Of a DNA stretch of 50,868 bases, positions 27,206 through 35,070 are shown piece after piece. A model generated the notes under the pieces. It worked only from the letters and a program-made list of their open reading frames with translations. It did not search any database and was not told the origin of the DNA. The DNA is taken from contig CAMNDJ010000009.1 of assembly GCA_946535225.1 (NCBI GenBank), positions 1 to 50,868 on the forward strand, given 5' to 3'. The position numbers and the translations under genes were made by a program. Position 1 is the first letter of the stretch; every line of letters starts with the position of its first letter. The stretch comes from an uncultured Lachnospiraceae bacterium (GTDB lineage Bacteria; Bacillota; Clostridia; Lachnospirales; Lachnospiraceae).

Positions 27206-29059
27206 ATGGATAAGATAAGACAATTGATGAAAAACAGAATATATATTCCGGAAGCTGTTTGGGCGGTCGCATTTGCGCTTATGACAGTATTGAGCCGGCA
27301 TACCGTTTACAGCGATGCCGTGGAAGCAAATATACTGACCGTATATGTCAGTCCGTTTAAGGCCCCGGACATTGTCATTTTCCCTTTGACGGCAGTTGCT
27401 GCATATCTCTGTCTTCAATTGATCAAGTATCTCTTCGGACGGATAAAACCTTATGTTTTAGTAAGTGAAGATAAGGTTAGTGCAAGAAGAGGAGCGCTCC
27501 TTTGGATAGTGGTATTTGCAATCATCATCATCTGTTATATACCCTATATGATGAGTTACTGGCCGGGAGGAATATATAATGATACCTGCGATACTATAGA
27601 TATAGCGCTTGGCAAATCTGCGATGAGCGATCAGAATACTGTGCTGTATGCACTGTTCTGGAGATTTGTCTTTGCGATCGGGCAGGTTTTTGATCAGGGT
27701 GATTACGGCGGACTTAAGCTCATGACGGTACTGCAGTGCGCTGCTATCGCGGCTGTGGCTGCAAGCTTCGTAAAATGGCTTGCCGGTCGTGGGATCAGAA
27801 GATGGATTTGTGTTATGTTAACCGTTGCAGTCGCACTCTTTCCGATCTTCCCGTATTACGGTATCAGCCTCTGGAAAGAGACCTGGTTCGGTCTTGAATT
27901 GTTCCTCTACACCTGGATGTGGTGGGCGCTTTCGCTTAGGGTTTCGGCTCACGACACCGTCACGGAGCCGTTTTCGGGAACAGAGAGCAAAGCGGTGTCT
28001 GATGGGGATAGAGCGACTAAAGATGGATCGGATATTGACGGTCTGATGATCTGTACATACATTATGTCAACCACACTTGTGATCTTCGGGCGTAATAACG
28101 GCCTGTATATGGTCATATTTGTGATGGCAGTCTCGATGCTCATTCTCAGAAAGGCAGTACCAAAAAAGACATGGATGAAATTCGGTATAGTTAACATAAC
28201 TATCGTGGTTTTATCGATCATCATAAGAGGTCCGGTATACGGAGCGGCAGGTATCAAGACTCCGTCGCCTGCGGAGAGCCTGGGTATACCGCTTCAGCAG
28301 ACTGCATACATGATAAGCAGAAGTGCAGTCAGCGGTATGGCTGATGCGGCAGATCATACGGATACAGAGCCTTCACCGGATGAGAATGCTTATCTTGATT
28401 CTGTCGTACGTGATGCGCTTAAGTTAAATGACAGACAGTATGACGTGATAACATCCATCATGCCTGTGGATGCCTGGGTCAATCTTTACAACCCGGTGGT
28501 CGTAGATTCGATCAAGTTTGGTGAGTTTTTTGACAGGGAATATTTCGAAGAGCATACAGGTGATTTCCTCAGGACATATATCGGGATGGTGTTTAAGAAT
28601 CCGAAACTTGCCATACAGGGCTATCTCTTATCGACGATGGGATTCTGGGATGCATACAAGTCAAGCTCAAGCGCATATATATGTACGGCACATACTGTTC
28701 AGGCGGAATACTTCATGAGCGATTATTTCAATATGGCGACAGACAGATATCTGTCCGATATAGTCGGGCCCAGATGGTATATAAGTGGCGGAGCGCTCGT
28801 ATGGATAATGCTCGGACTGCTCGTGATATGCATGAGCTTAAGAAAAGATGACAGAGCAGATGCGACAGAGGGTGTCCGCCCCGGGGGGAAGGCGGATTCG
28901 AGCAGAGTTATGTCAATCTGTATATTTTTGCCGGGAATAGGACTATGGCTTACATATATGCTGGCCACGCCGTTATCATTTTCGTTCAGATATCTGTTCG
29001 GTCTGTTGTTATGTATACCAATCTATGTCATTACGGCCGTCAAAAAAGCGCAGTCCTGA
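27206..29059 (+). CDS. DUF6020-type polytopic membrane protein, second copy
   Basis: 617 residues, about twelve membrane segments. It resembles the protein at 24085 in layout: a central loop WPGGIYNDTCDTID (from residue 119), a SLWKETWFGLELFLY segment aligned with VCTAKDGLFTSFLFL of the other, and similar spacing. Both contain a PG-x-x-YxD-type motif in their first large loop. A polar insert (SGTESKAVSDGDRATKDG, bases about 27968-28030) lies in a central loop. This is the last gene of the long operon. Its stop lies inside the hairpin of the following terminator. The role is unknown and may be glycan transfer or export. Confidence 0.68.
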   Translation: MDKIRQLMKNRIYIPEAVWAVAFALMTVLSRHTVYSDAVEANILTVYVSPFKAPDIVIFPLTAVAAYLCLQLIKYLFGRIKPYVLVSEDKVSARRGALLWIVVFAIIIICYIPYMMSYWPGGIYNDTCDTIDIALGKSAMSDQNTVLYALFWRFVFAIGQVFDQGDYGGLKLMTVLQCAAIAAVAASFVKWLAGRGIRRWICVMLTVAVALFPIFPYYGISLWKETWFGLELFLYTWMWWALSLRVSAHDTVTEPFSGTESKAVSDGDRATKDGSDIDGLMICTYIMSTTLVIFGRNNGLYMVIFVMAVSMLILRKAVPKKTWMKFGIVNITIVVLSIIIRGPVYGAAGIKTPSPAESLGIPLQQTAYMISRSAVSGMADAADHTDTEPSPDENAYLDSVVRDALKLNDRQYDVITSIMPVDAWVNLYNPVVVDSIKFGEFFDREYFEEHTGDFLRTYIGMVFKNPKLAIQGYLLSTMGFWDAYKSSSSAYICTAHTVQAEYFMSDYFNMATDRYLSDIVGPRWYISGGALVWIMLGLLVICMSLRKDDRADATEGVRPGGKADSSRVMSICIFLPGIGLWLTYMLATPLSFSFRYLFGLLLCIPIYVITAVKKAQS

Positions 29060-29081
29060 GATGATCTCCTGACTGCGCTTT
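29042..29081. terminator. Bidirectional terminator between glycan operon and trx
   Basis: An 11-bp stem, AAAGCGCAGTC (29045-29055) with GACTGCGCTTT (29071-29081), is flanked by an A-run at 29042-29047 that gives a U-tract for the - strand thioredoxin transcript. For the + strand transcript it is followed by TTTCATATT, a weaker tail. The stop codon of the upstream gene (29057-29059) lies in the loop. Confidence 0.85.
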
Positions 29082-29097
29082 CATATTATGCCTGTAT

Positions 29098-29412
29098 CTA
29101 TTGTCTTGCAAAATCCTTGATCTGGTCCTTGGTGATGGCACCTACGGACTTGCCTGCCACTTCGCCGTTCTTAAGAAGGATGAGTGTCGGTATCTGCATG
29201 ATCTTATATCTGGCAGCGATCTCTTCCTGCTCATCCACGTTGACCTTGGCTACTGCCACATCATCCATCTCGTCTGCAGCTTCGTCAACTCTGGGAGAGA
29301 GTATCTTGCAGGGACCGCACCATTCTGCCCAGAAGTCTACGAGTACCGGCTTGTCGCTCTCATTTATGAGCTTATCAAATGCATCTAATGAACCAATATT
29401 GATCACTGACAT
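29098..29412 (-). CDS. trxA: Thioredoxin
   Basis: 104 residues, the usual thioredoxin size, with the redox site WCGPC (Cys32 and Cys35), the FWAEWCGPCK block and the cis-proline region IPTLILLKNG. It reduces protein disulfides in the cytoplasm with thioredoxin reductase. GGAGG lies just before the ATG on the - strand. It is the only - strand gene in the window and stands between two glycan operons without an obvious link to them. No thioredoxin reductase gene is present here. Confidence 0.93.
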   Translation of the reverse strand: MSVINIGSLDAFDKLINESDKPVLVDFWAEWCGPCKILSPRVDEAADEMDDVAVAKVNVDEQEEIAARYKIMQIPTLILLKNGEVAGKSVGAITKDQIKDFARQ

Positions 29413-29459
29413 GGTTTGTTTCCTCCGTTTCCTGATATTTATTACTCTCTGCTAACTTG

Positions 29460-29465
29460 ATTATA
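29460..29465 (-). promoter_or_regulatory. -10 box of the trx promoter
   Basis: TATAAT on the - strand, about 48 bases before the trx ATG. No good -35 is seen at the expected distance (GGTGTA with a 17-base spacer), so the promoter may need an activator. Confidence 0.45.
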
Positions 29466-29560
29466 ACCGCATTCACCGGATTTACACCATTAAAATTGTA
29501 TTAAATCCCGAACAATGTCTGTTATGCGGTCTTCGGCTCACTGTCTGTTAAGCAAATTGA

Positions 29561-29589
29561 TGGCAATATTTGCCTGTATGGATTATAAT
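29561..29589 (+). promoter_or_regulatory. Promoter of the pgl operon with an overlapping inverted repeat
   Basis: A perfect -10, TATAAT (29584-29589), lies 68 bases before the pglE ATG. The -35 at 17 bases distance is poor (TGGCAA). A perfect 13-bp inverted repeat, GGCAA-TAT-TTGCC (29562-29574), covers the -35 position and may be a regulator site. The rest of the 244-base gap between trx and pglE has no gene. Confidence 0.55.
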
Positions 29590-29656
29590 ATACAGGATAA
29601 AAGCGAGGGAAGACGTTTTTGGTGACGTACGATAAGCATGAAAGGATGCGTTTTAC

Positions 29657-30829
29657 ATGAAGAAGATATACCTTTCATCACCGACGATGTACGGTGATGA
29701 ACAAAGATTTGTTGCGGAAGCTTTCGATACCAATTGGGTCGCACCGTTAGGCCCCAATGTCAATGCATTTGAGAAGGAGATGGTCGAATATACGGGCTGT
29801 GGCCATGCGGCGGCGCTTTCTGCGGGAACCGCAGCACTCCATTTGGCAATGAAGTGTCTTAATATCGGTCCCGGAGACGTGGTGTTCTCTTCGGATCTGA
29901 CATTCGCTGCAACCTGCAATCCGGTGACATATGAGAACGGAACGCTTGTGTTCATTGATTCGGAGTATGACACCTGGAACATGGATCCTGAGGCGCTTAA
30001 GAAGGCTTATGAGAAGTATCCGAATCCCAAGGCCATTGTGATGGCTCATCTGTACGGAACTCCGTCCAAGATCGATGAACTTATGGCGATCGTACGTGAG
30101 CACGGCACACCTGTCATAGAGGATGCCGCAGAGGCTTTAAGCTCTACATACAAAGGCAGACAGTGCGGAACATTCGGGGATATAGGTATCTATTCATTTA
30201 ACGGTAACAAGATCATAACCACATCCGGCGGAGGAATGATGGTATCGAAGAATGAGGAGTACACGAAGTTTGCGGTATTCCTTTCGACACAGGCAAGAGA
30301 TCCGGCCAGATACTATCAGCACAGTCACATAGGATACAATTACCGTATGTCCAATGTCGTGGCGGGCATCGGCCGCGGTCAGTTACTGCACTTAGAGGAG
30401 CATAAGGCTCTTAAGAAAAAAATATATGCGACTTACAGACAGGCATTCGAAGACATCTCGGATATTCAGATGAATCCTCTTAACAAGGACGGTGATGCCA
30501 ACTGCTGGCTTTCCTGCATGACGATCTCAGACGGGTGTTCTGTTAAGCCGGATGATGTAATGGATGCTCTGGCTGAGCTAAATATCGAGACAAGACCCAT
30601 ATGGAAGCCAATGCATCTTCAGCCTGTATATGCGGATAATGATTTCTTTACCGCAGACGGACAGCAGGCTAATGCCGCCAGGGTTAAGGGCGATAACGGT
30701 GATGACTGGGATAAGAGTGCAGGCGGAGATATCTTCAGACACGGATTGTGCCTGCCGTCTGATATCAAGAATACAGATGAAGATATGGACCTCATCATCA
30801 AGACCGTCAGAAAAGTATTTGGGAAATAA
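29657..30829 (+). CDS. pglE: PglE-like UDP-amino-sugar aminotransferase (DegT family)
   Basis: A 390-residue DegT/DnrJ/EryC1/StrS aminotransferase. The PLP lysine is Lys185 (SFNGNKIITTSGGG), and the N-terminal YLSSPTMYGDEQRFVAEAF and FIDSEYDTWNMDP blocks are those of the PglE/EpsN group. It should convert UDP-2-acetamido-4-keto-2,4,6-trideoxyglucose to the 4-amino sugar in bacillosamine synthesis. A polar insert (TADGQQANAARVKGDNG, bases 30650-30710) precedes the C-terminus. pglC and pglD follow at once, which supports the assignment. The 4,6-dehydratase pglF is missing. Confidence 0.85.
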   Translation: MKKIYLSSPTMYGDEQRFVAEAFDTNWVAPLGPNVNAFEKEMVEYTGCGHAAALSAGTAALHLAMKCLNIGPGDVVFSSDLTFAATCNPVTYENGTLVFIDSEYDTWNMDPEALKKAYEKYPNPKAIVMAHLYGTPSKIDELMAIVREHGTPVIEDAAEALSSTYKGRQCGTFGDIGIYSFNGNKIITTSGGGMMVSKNEEYTKFAVFLSTQARDPARYYQHSHIGYNYRMSNVVAGIGRGQLLHLEEHKALKKKIYATYRQAFEDISDIQMNPLNKDGDANCWLSCMTISDGCSVKPDDVMDALAELNIETRPIWKPMHLQPVYADNDFFTADGQQANAARVKGDNGDDWDKSAGGDIFRHGLCLPSDIKNTDEDMDLIIKTVRKVFGK

Positions 30830-30831
30830 CA

Positions 30832-31470
30832 GTGAACAATCATAAACCTCACGGAATTTATGAGAAATGTATAAAACGCCCGTTGGACGCAGTGCTGGCA
30901 ACGACTGCGGCAGTAGTGCTGTCCCCGGTTATGTTAACCACAGCGATCCTTGTACGTACCAAACTCGGATCACCGGTGCTGTTTACTCAGGAACGTCCCG
31001 GCAAGGATGAGAAGATCTTTAAGCTATATAAGTTTCGCACGATGACGGATGCAAGGGACTCTGAAGGTAATCTTCTCCCGGACAAGGACAGGCTTCCCGA
31101 ATTCGGGCGTAAACTCAGGGCTACATCCTTGGATGAATTACCTGAGCTTTTCAATATCATCAAGGGCGATATGAGCATAGTCGGGCCGAGACCGTTACTT
31201 GTTAAATATCTTCCGAGGTACAATGATGTACAGAAGCGCAGGCACGAGGTCAGGCCTGGGTTTACTGGGCTTGCTCAGGTGCACGGCAGGAACAGTATAT
31301 CATGGGAGGAGAAATTCGATTGGGATGTGAAATATATTGATAGGATCACGTTTATGGGAGATCTTAAGATTATCCTGGATACGGTTGGTACGGTGTTTAA
31401 GCGGGAGGGCATAAGTGCCGAGGGTAGCGCCACCATGGAGGAGTTCATGGGCAGAGAAGAGGAGAAATAA
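30832..31470 (+). CDS. pglC: PglC-like undecaprenyl-phosphate sugar phosphotransferase
   Basis: 212 residues, a small monotopic phosphoglycosyl transferase (bacterial sugar transferase family). One N-terminal hydrophobic re-entrant segment (about 18-42) is followed by KFRTM, the catalytic pair Asp101-Glu102 (TSLDELPELFNI) and VGPRPLL. It transfers a phospho-sugar, probably diNAc-bacillosamine phosphate, to undecaprenyl phosphate and so starts the glycan. The start is GTG, two bases after pglE. The short length (about 200) matches PglC rather than the large WbaP type. Confidence 0.88.
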   Translation: MNNHKPHGIYEKCIKRPLDAVLATTAAVVLSPVMLTTAILVRTKLGSPVLFTQERPGKDEKIFKLYKFRTMTDARDSEGNLLPDKDRLPEFGRKLRATSLDELPELFNIIKGDMSIVGPRPLLVKYLPRYNDVQKRRHEVRPGFTGLAQVHGRNSISWEEKFDWDVKYIDRITFMGDLKIILDTVGTVFKREGISAEGSATMEEFMGREEEK

Positions 31471-31471
31471 C

Positions 31472-32077
31472 TTGAAAAAGGTAGTGATCATAGGCGCCAG
31501 TGGGCATGGCAAGGTGATAGCTGACATCATAAAGAAGAGTGGAGATACCGTTCAGGGGTATTTGGATGATGATGAGTCTTTGGGAGATGAATTCTACGGA
31601 TATCCGCTGTTTGGTAAGGTGGAGTGTTTTGCTGATATGAGAGGCAGCGCCTTTGTTATAGCCATAGGTAATGGAGCAATTCGAAGGCGTATCACCGGAA
31701 TGATGGGGAATGTTGACTGGTACACAGCAATACATCCGTCTGCTGTCATAGCTGACGGAACAAGTATCGGAGAGGGAACTGTGATCATGGCAGGTGCCGT
31801 TATCGGCCCGGATGTCAGAATAGGGAGACATTGTATCATCAATACCTCTTCGGTTGTAGAACACGACAATGAGATAGAGGATTTCGTTCATATTTCAGTG
31901 GGAACTAAACTTGCCGGGACAGTTCATGTCGGAGAAGGATCATGGATAGGCATTGGAGCGGTGGTCAGCAACAATCTCAGTATCTGCGCAGATTGTATGG
32001 TGGGCGCCGGTGCGGTAGTCATTAAGGATATTGACAGTCCGGGAACTTATGTGGGAGTTCCTGCCGCGAAACTGTGA
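31472..32077 (+). CDS. pglD: PglD-like amino-sugar N-acetyltransferase
   Basis: 201 residues. An N-terminal Rossmann-like half (VVIIGASGHGKVIADI) binds the UDP-sugar, and a left-handed beta-helix of hexapeptide repeats follows from about residue 90. His131 (VEHDNEIED) is at the position of the PglD catalytic base. It uses acetyl-CoA to finish UDP-N,N'-diacetylbacillosamine. I start at TTG 31472, which follows GAGGAG at the right distance and the pglC stop. An upstream start at 31415 would lie inside pglC and add 19 residues without homology to the family. Confidence 0.87.
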   Translation: MKKVVIIGASGHGKVIADIIKKSGDTVQGYLDDDESLGDEFYGYPLFGKVECFADMRGSAFVIAIGNGAIRRRITGMMGNVDWYTAIHPSAVIADGTSIGEGTVIMAGAVIGPDVRIGRHCIINTSSVVEHDNEIEDFVHISVGTKLAGTVHVGEGSWIGIGAVVSNNLSICADCMVGAGAVVIKDIDSPGTYVGVPAAKL

Positions 32078-32083
32078 GAATAT

Positions 32084-33256
32084 ATGAAGAAGATAATGAT
32101 TATATCCAATTTGGCAAGCGGATTGTATGATTTTAGAAGAGAATTGATAGAAGGTTTTCTCGGGGAATATGAAGTTTTTGTCTTGTTGCCGGATAATGAA
32201 GACGATAAATATGTCCAGACATTTGCCAGGCTGGGCTGCAATGTGATCCATACCCCGTTTGAGCGTCGAGGCATGAATCCGGCAAGGGATCTTGAATTGC
32301 TTAAGACATACAAAAAGATCATGAGTGACATCCGCCCGGACGTAGTATTTACATATACGATCAAGCCCAACATATACGGAGGTCTTGCGGCTAAGAGCCT
32401 TAAGATACCGTATTTTACGAATATCACAGGATTGGGTACTGCAATCCTCGGTGGCGGAACATTTGCTAAGGGTCTTCTGTTCCTGTACAGACTGGCAACA
32501 AAAGAGGCTGCGTGCATTTTTTTTCAGAACTCATCGAATCAGGAGTTTATGACATCCCACGGGATCAAGGGCAAGGGGAATATAAGACTTCTGCCGGGTT
32601 CGGGCGTGAATCTCAGTGTACATTCCTACAGACCCTATCCTTCGGATGATGACGGGATAAGGATCCTTTCGGTCCTGCGTATCATGGAAGATAAGGGAAT
32701 GGAAGAACTGCTCAAGGCCATAGATGTGCTTGGTACACCGGCCGAAGCTGACACAGGACAGGCGGAGAATGCAACCGAGGCGACTGCAGACAAACGCATA
32801 CACTTCACCATAGCAGGCAACTACGAAGAGGAGACAAGGGCTGTATATGAGCCTGAGATAGTAAGGCTTGCAGAAGAGGGCAAGCTCACATATGCGGGGT
32901 TTGTGGATGAGATGGATCCATTATATGCGGACAGTCACATCATCGCACATCCTTCATATCACGAGGGCCTTTCCAATGTGTGTCTTGAAGCGGCAGCCTG
33001 TGGACGGCCTGTTGTAACAACGGATATTCCAGGTTGTAGGGAGACAGTGAATGACGAGTCCGGAATTTTATGTAAACCAAGATCGTCATTTGAGTTCATC
33101 CGTGCACTGGAAAAAATGATCGCACTTACGTCTTCTGAGCGCGAAGCTATGGGCAGAGCGGGGCGAACACATGTCGAGAAGAATTTCGACAGAAATCTCG
33201 TTATCAGAGCATACAGGGAAGAACTCGACAAGATAAAGATCGGAAACAGAACTTAA
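32084..33256 (+). CDS. PglA-like glycosyltransferase family 4
   Basis: 390 residues, GT-B fold of family 4, of the group with PglA, WbpH-like and CapM-type enzymes. The start has ISNLASGLYDFRRELIEG, then FTYTIKPNIYGGLAAK, and the donor domain has HPSYHEGLSNVCLEAAACG. It probably adds the second sugar (an HexNAc or deoxyhexose) to the lipid-linked bacillosamine. An insert of about 22 residues (PAEADTGQAENATEATAD, bases 32738-32800) lies between the two domains' strands. One base is shared with the next gene (TAATG). Confidence 0.85.
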   Translation: MKKIMIISNLASGLYDFRRELIEGFLGEYEVFVLLPDNEDDKYVQTFARLGCNVIHTPFERRGMNPARDLELLKTYKKIMSDIRPDVVFTYTIKPNIYGGLAAKSLKIPYFTNITGLGTAILGGGTFAKGLLFLYRLATKEAACIFFQNSSNQEFMTSHGIKGKGNIRLLPGSGVNLSVHSYRPYPSDDDGIRILSVLRIMEDKGMEELLKAIDVLGTPAEADTGQAENATEATADKRIHFTIAGNYEEETRAVYEPEIVRLAEEGKLTYAGFVDEMDPLYADSHIIAHPSYHEGLSNVCLEAAACGRPVVTTDIPGCRETVNDESGILCKPRSSFEFIRALEKMIALTSSEREAMGRAGRTHVEKNFDRNLVIRAYREELDKIKIGNRT

Positions 33257-34950
33257 TGGATAGAGAAAAAGCCCGTAAGATCGGCAAAGGACCGGGCAAT
33301 TTCATATTTCAGGCGGGTATACTCGCGGCAGCGGGAATCGTCGTTCGTATCATAGGCATATTGTATCGAAGCCCTTTGGTAGCCATAATCGGAGATGAGG
33401 GCAACGGATATTACAATACAGCCTATGTTATCTATACTATCATTTTGCTGGTATCTTCTTACAGCATTCCATCGGCCATATCCAAAGTCATAGCGGCCAG
33501 ACTCTCGGTAGGTGAATATCGTAATGCCTTCAGGCTTTTCATAGGATCGATCGTATATGTGGTCGTAATGGGCGGAGCAGGAAGTATAGTCTGCTTTACC
33601 ATGGCAGACAGACTTGTCGGAGCCAATTCCGCGCAGGTACTTAAAGTCTTTGCCCCTACTATTTTTTTATCGGGATTTTTGGGGACTTTAAGGGGTTACT
33701 TCCAGGCGCATCATACGATGGTATATACATCGTTCTCACAGATACTTGAGCAGATATTCAATGCGATCGTCAGTATCGGTGCTGCATTTATCTTTGTCAG
33801 GGCATTAGCGGGAAAAGACGAGACACAGATCGCCATAGGCGGAGCCAAGGGAAGTGCGATAGGTACGGGGGCCGGTGTCTTAGTCGCTCTCATTTTTATG
33901 GTGCTCGTATATATGTCCAACAGGCCTGAGATACATGAGAGGATGAATAAGGACAGGACACACAGGGATGATCTGTTATCTCCCGTAAAGATCGCCATGA
34001 TAATCTTCGGGATGGTGACACCGGTGGTGCTCAGTACATGTATATACAATCTGAGCATGGCATCGAATCTTAAGATATATCAGCATATCATGATGGAATT
34101 CAAGGGATACAGCGAGGCGGTCGCGACTACAGACTACGGTCTGTACTCAGGTAAGGCGATGCAGATAGTCAATATTCCCATAGCACTTGCGACAGCCATG
34201 TCATCGGCGATCATTCCTTCGATCGCGCATTCTCACGAAAGAGGTGAATACAAGGAAGAACGACGCAAGATCGGATATGCCATAAGGGTGACGATGCTGC
34301 TTGCCATACCTTCGGCTTTCGGTCTGTGCGCGCTGGCTGAGCCTATAACGATGTTACTGTACCCGCAGAGAGCATCATATAAGACAGTATCGCATCTGAT
34401 CATGGCGTTAAGTATAACTGTCGTGTTCTACTGTATGTCGACCCTGAGCAATGCCATACTTCAGGGCACGGGTAATGTGAACATTCCGGTGGTGAATGCT
34501 GCGGTGTCACTTGTGGTACAGGCCGGGTTGCTCATTTTACTGCTTCAGAAGACACAACTTGGCCTTTATGCATTGTGCATCGTGACTATCGTATATTCGC
34601 TTATGATGTGCCTTTTAAATTCCTGGGCGATCTACAGAAAACTCAGATTCAGACAAGAGTACTCACAGACTTTCCTCCTGCCGGTATTTGCTTCCGTATG
34701 CATGGCTGTTGTCGCATGGGCGAGCAGTTATCTGGTCACTTATATAGTAAGGAGTCGTGCAAACGATCCTGAGCTTGTGATCTCCGGTATGAACAATGTG
34801 ATAAGACTTGTGTTCAGTATTATAATGGCGGTTCTTACATACGGACAGCTTACGATAAGACTGGGTATAATCCGTGAGAATGAGATAAAGCTTTTGCCTA
34901 AGGGCGAGGCATTGGCGCGTTTCCTTAAAAAAGTAAGATTATTAAGATAA
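33256..34950 (+). CDS. SpoVB/MurJ-like flippase (polysaccharide transporter)
   Basis: 564 residues with about fourteen membrane segments, of the MOP superfamily group containing SpoVB, YtgP and MurJ. The N-terminal ILAAAGIVVRIIGILYRSPL is typical of the group. It is the last gene of the pgl operon, so it most likely flips the lipid-linked oligosaccharide. A MurJ-like role with lipid II is the alternative, since these proteins are close relatives. The window thus has one ABC flippase (12085) and one MOP flippase. Confidence 0.82.
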   Translation: MDREKARKIGKGPGNFIFQAGILAAAGIVVRIIGILYRSPLVAIIGDEGNGYYNTAYVIYTIILLVSSYSIPSAISKVIAARLSVGEYRNAFRLFIGSIVYVVVMGGAGSIVCFTMADRLVGANSAQVLKVFAPTIFLSGFLGTLRGYFQAHHTMVYTSFSQILEQIFNAIVSIGAAFIFVRALAGKDETQIAIGGAKGSAIGTGAGVLVALIFMVLVYMSNRPEIHERMNKDRTHRDDLLSPVKIAMIIFGMVTPVVLSTCIYNLSMASNLKIYQHIMMEFKGYSEAVATTDYGLYSGKAMQIVNIPIALATAMSSAIIPSIAHSHERGEYKEERRKIGYAIRVTMLLAIPSAFGLCALAEPITMLLYPQRASYKTVSHLIMALSITVVFYCMSTLSNAILQGTGNVNIPVVNAAVSLVVQAGLLILLLQKTQLGLYALCIVTIVYSLMMCLLNSWAIYRKLRFRQEYSQTFLLPVFASVCMAVVAWASSYLVTYIVRSRANDPELVISGMNNVIRLVFSIIMAVLTYGQLTIRLGIIRENEIKLLPKGEALARFLKKVRLLR

Positions 34951-34952
34951 GA

Positions 34953-34981
34953 TTAACGAAGGCATAGGATTTCCTTATAAT
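34953..34981 (+). promoter_or_regulatory. Promoter of the DUF3048 gene, -10 within an inverted repeat
   Basis: TTAACG (34953-34958), a 17-base spacer and a perfect TATAAT (34976-34981). The -10 lies exactly between the arms TTTCCT (34970-34975) and AGGAAA (34982-34987), which could be a repressor site. Otherwise the gap holds no gene. Confidence 0.5.
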
Positions 34982-35070
34982 AGGAAAAATGGGTAGATTT
35001 TTTCTTATATTAGTTGTAGAATTACATGGATGTACGGGTTAGTTACATCGGGATGAAACGGAGTATCAGG

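Noticed and set aside
29101-29455. + strand open frames across the thioredoxin gene
   Set aside because: The - strand encodes a full thioredoxin with WCGPC; the + strand frames have no family resemblance.
34970-35003. Terminator after the MOP flippase gene
   Set aside because: The 6-bp stem is separated from the T-run by about ten bases. The promoter reading (TTAACG-N17-TATAAT) explains it better.
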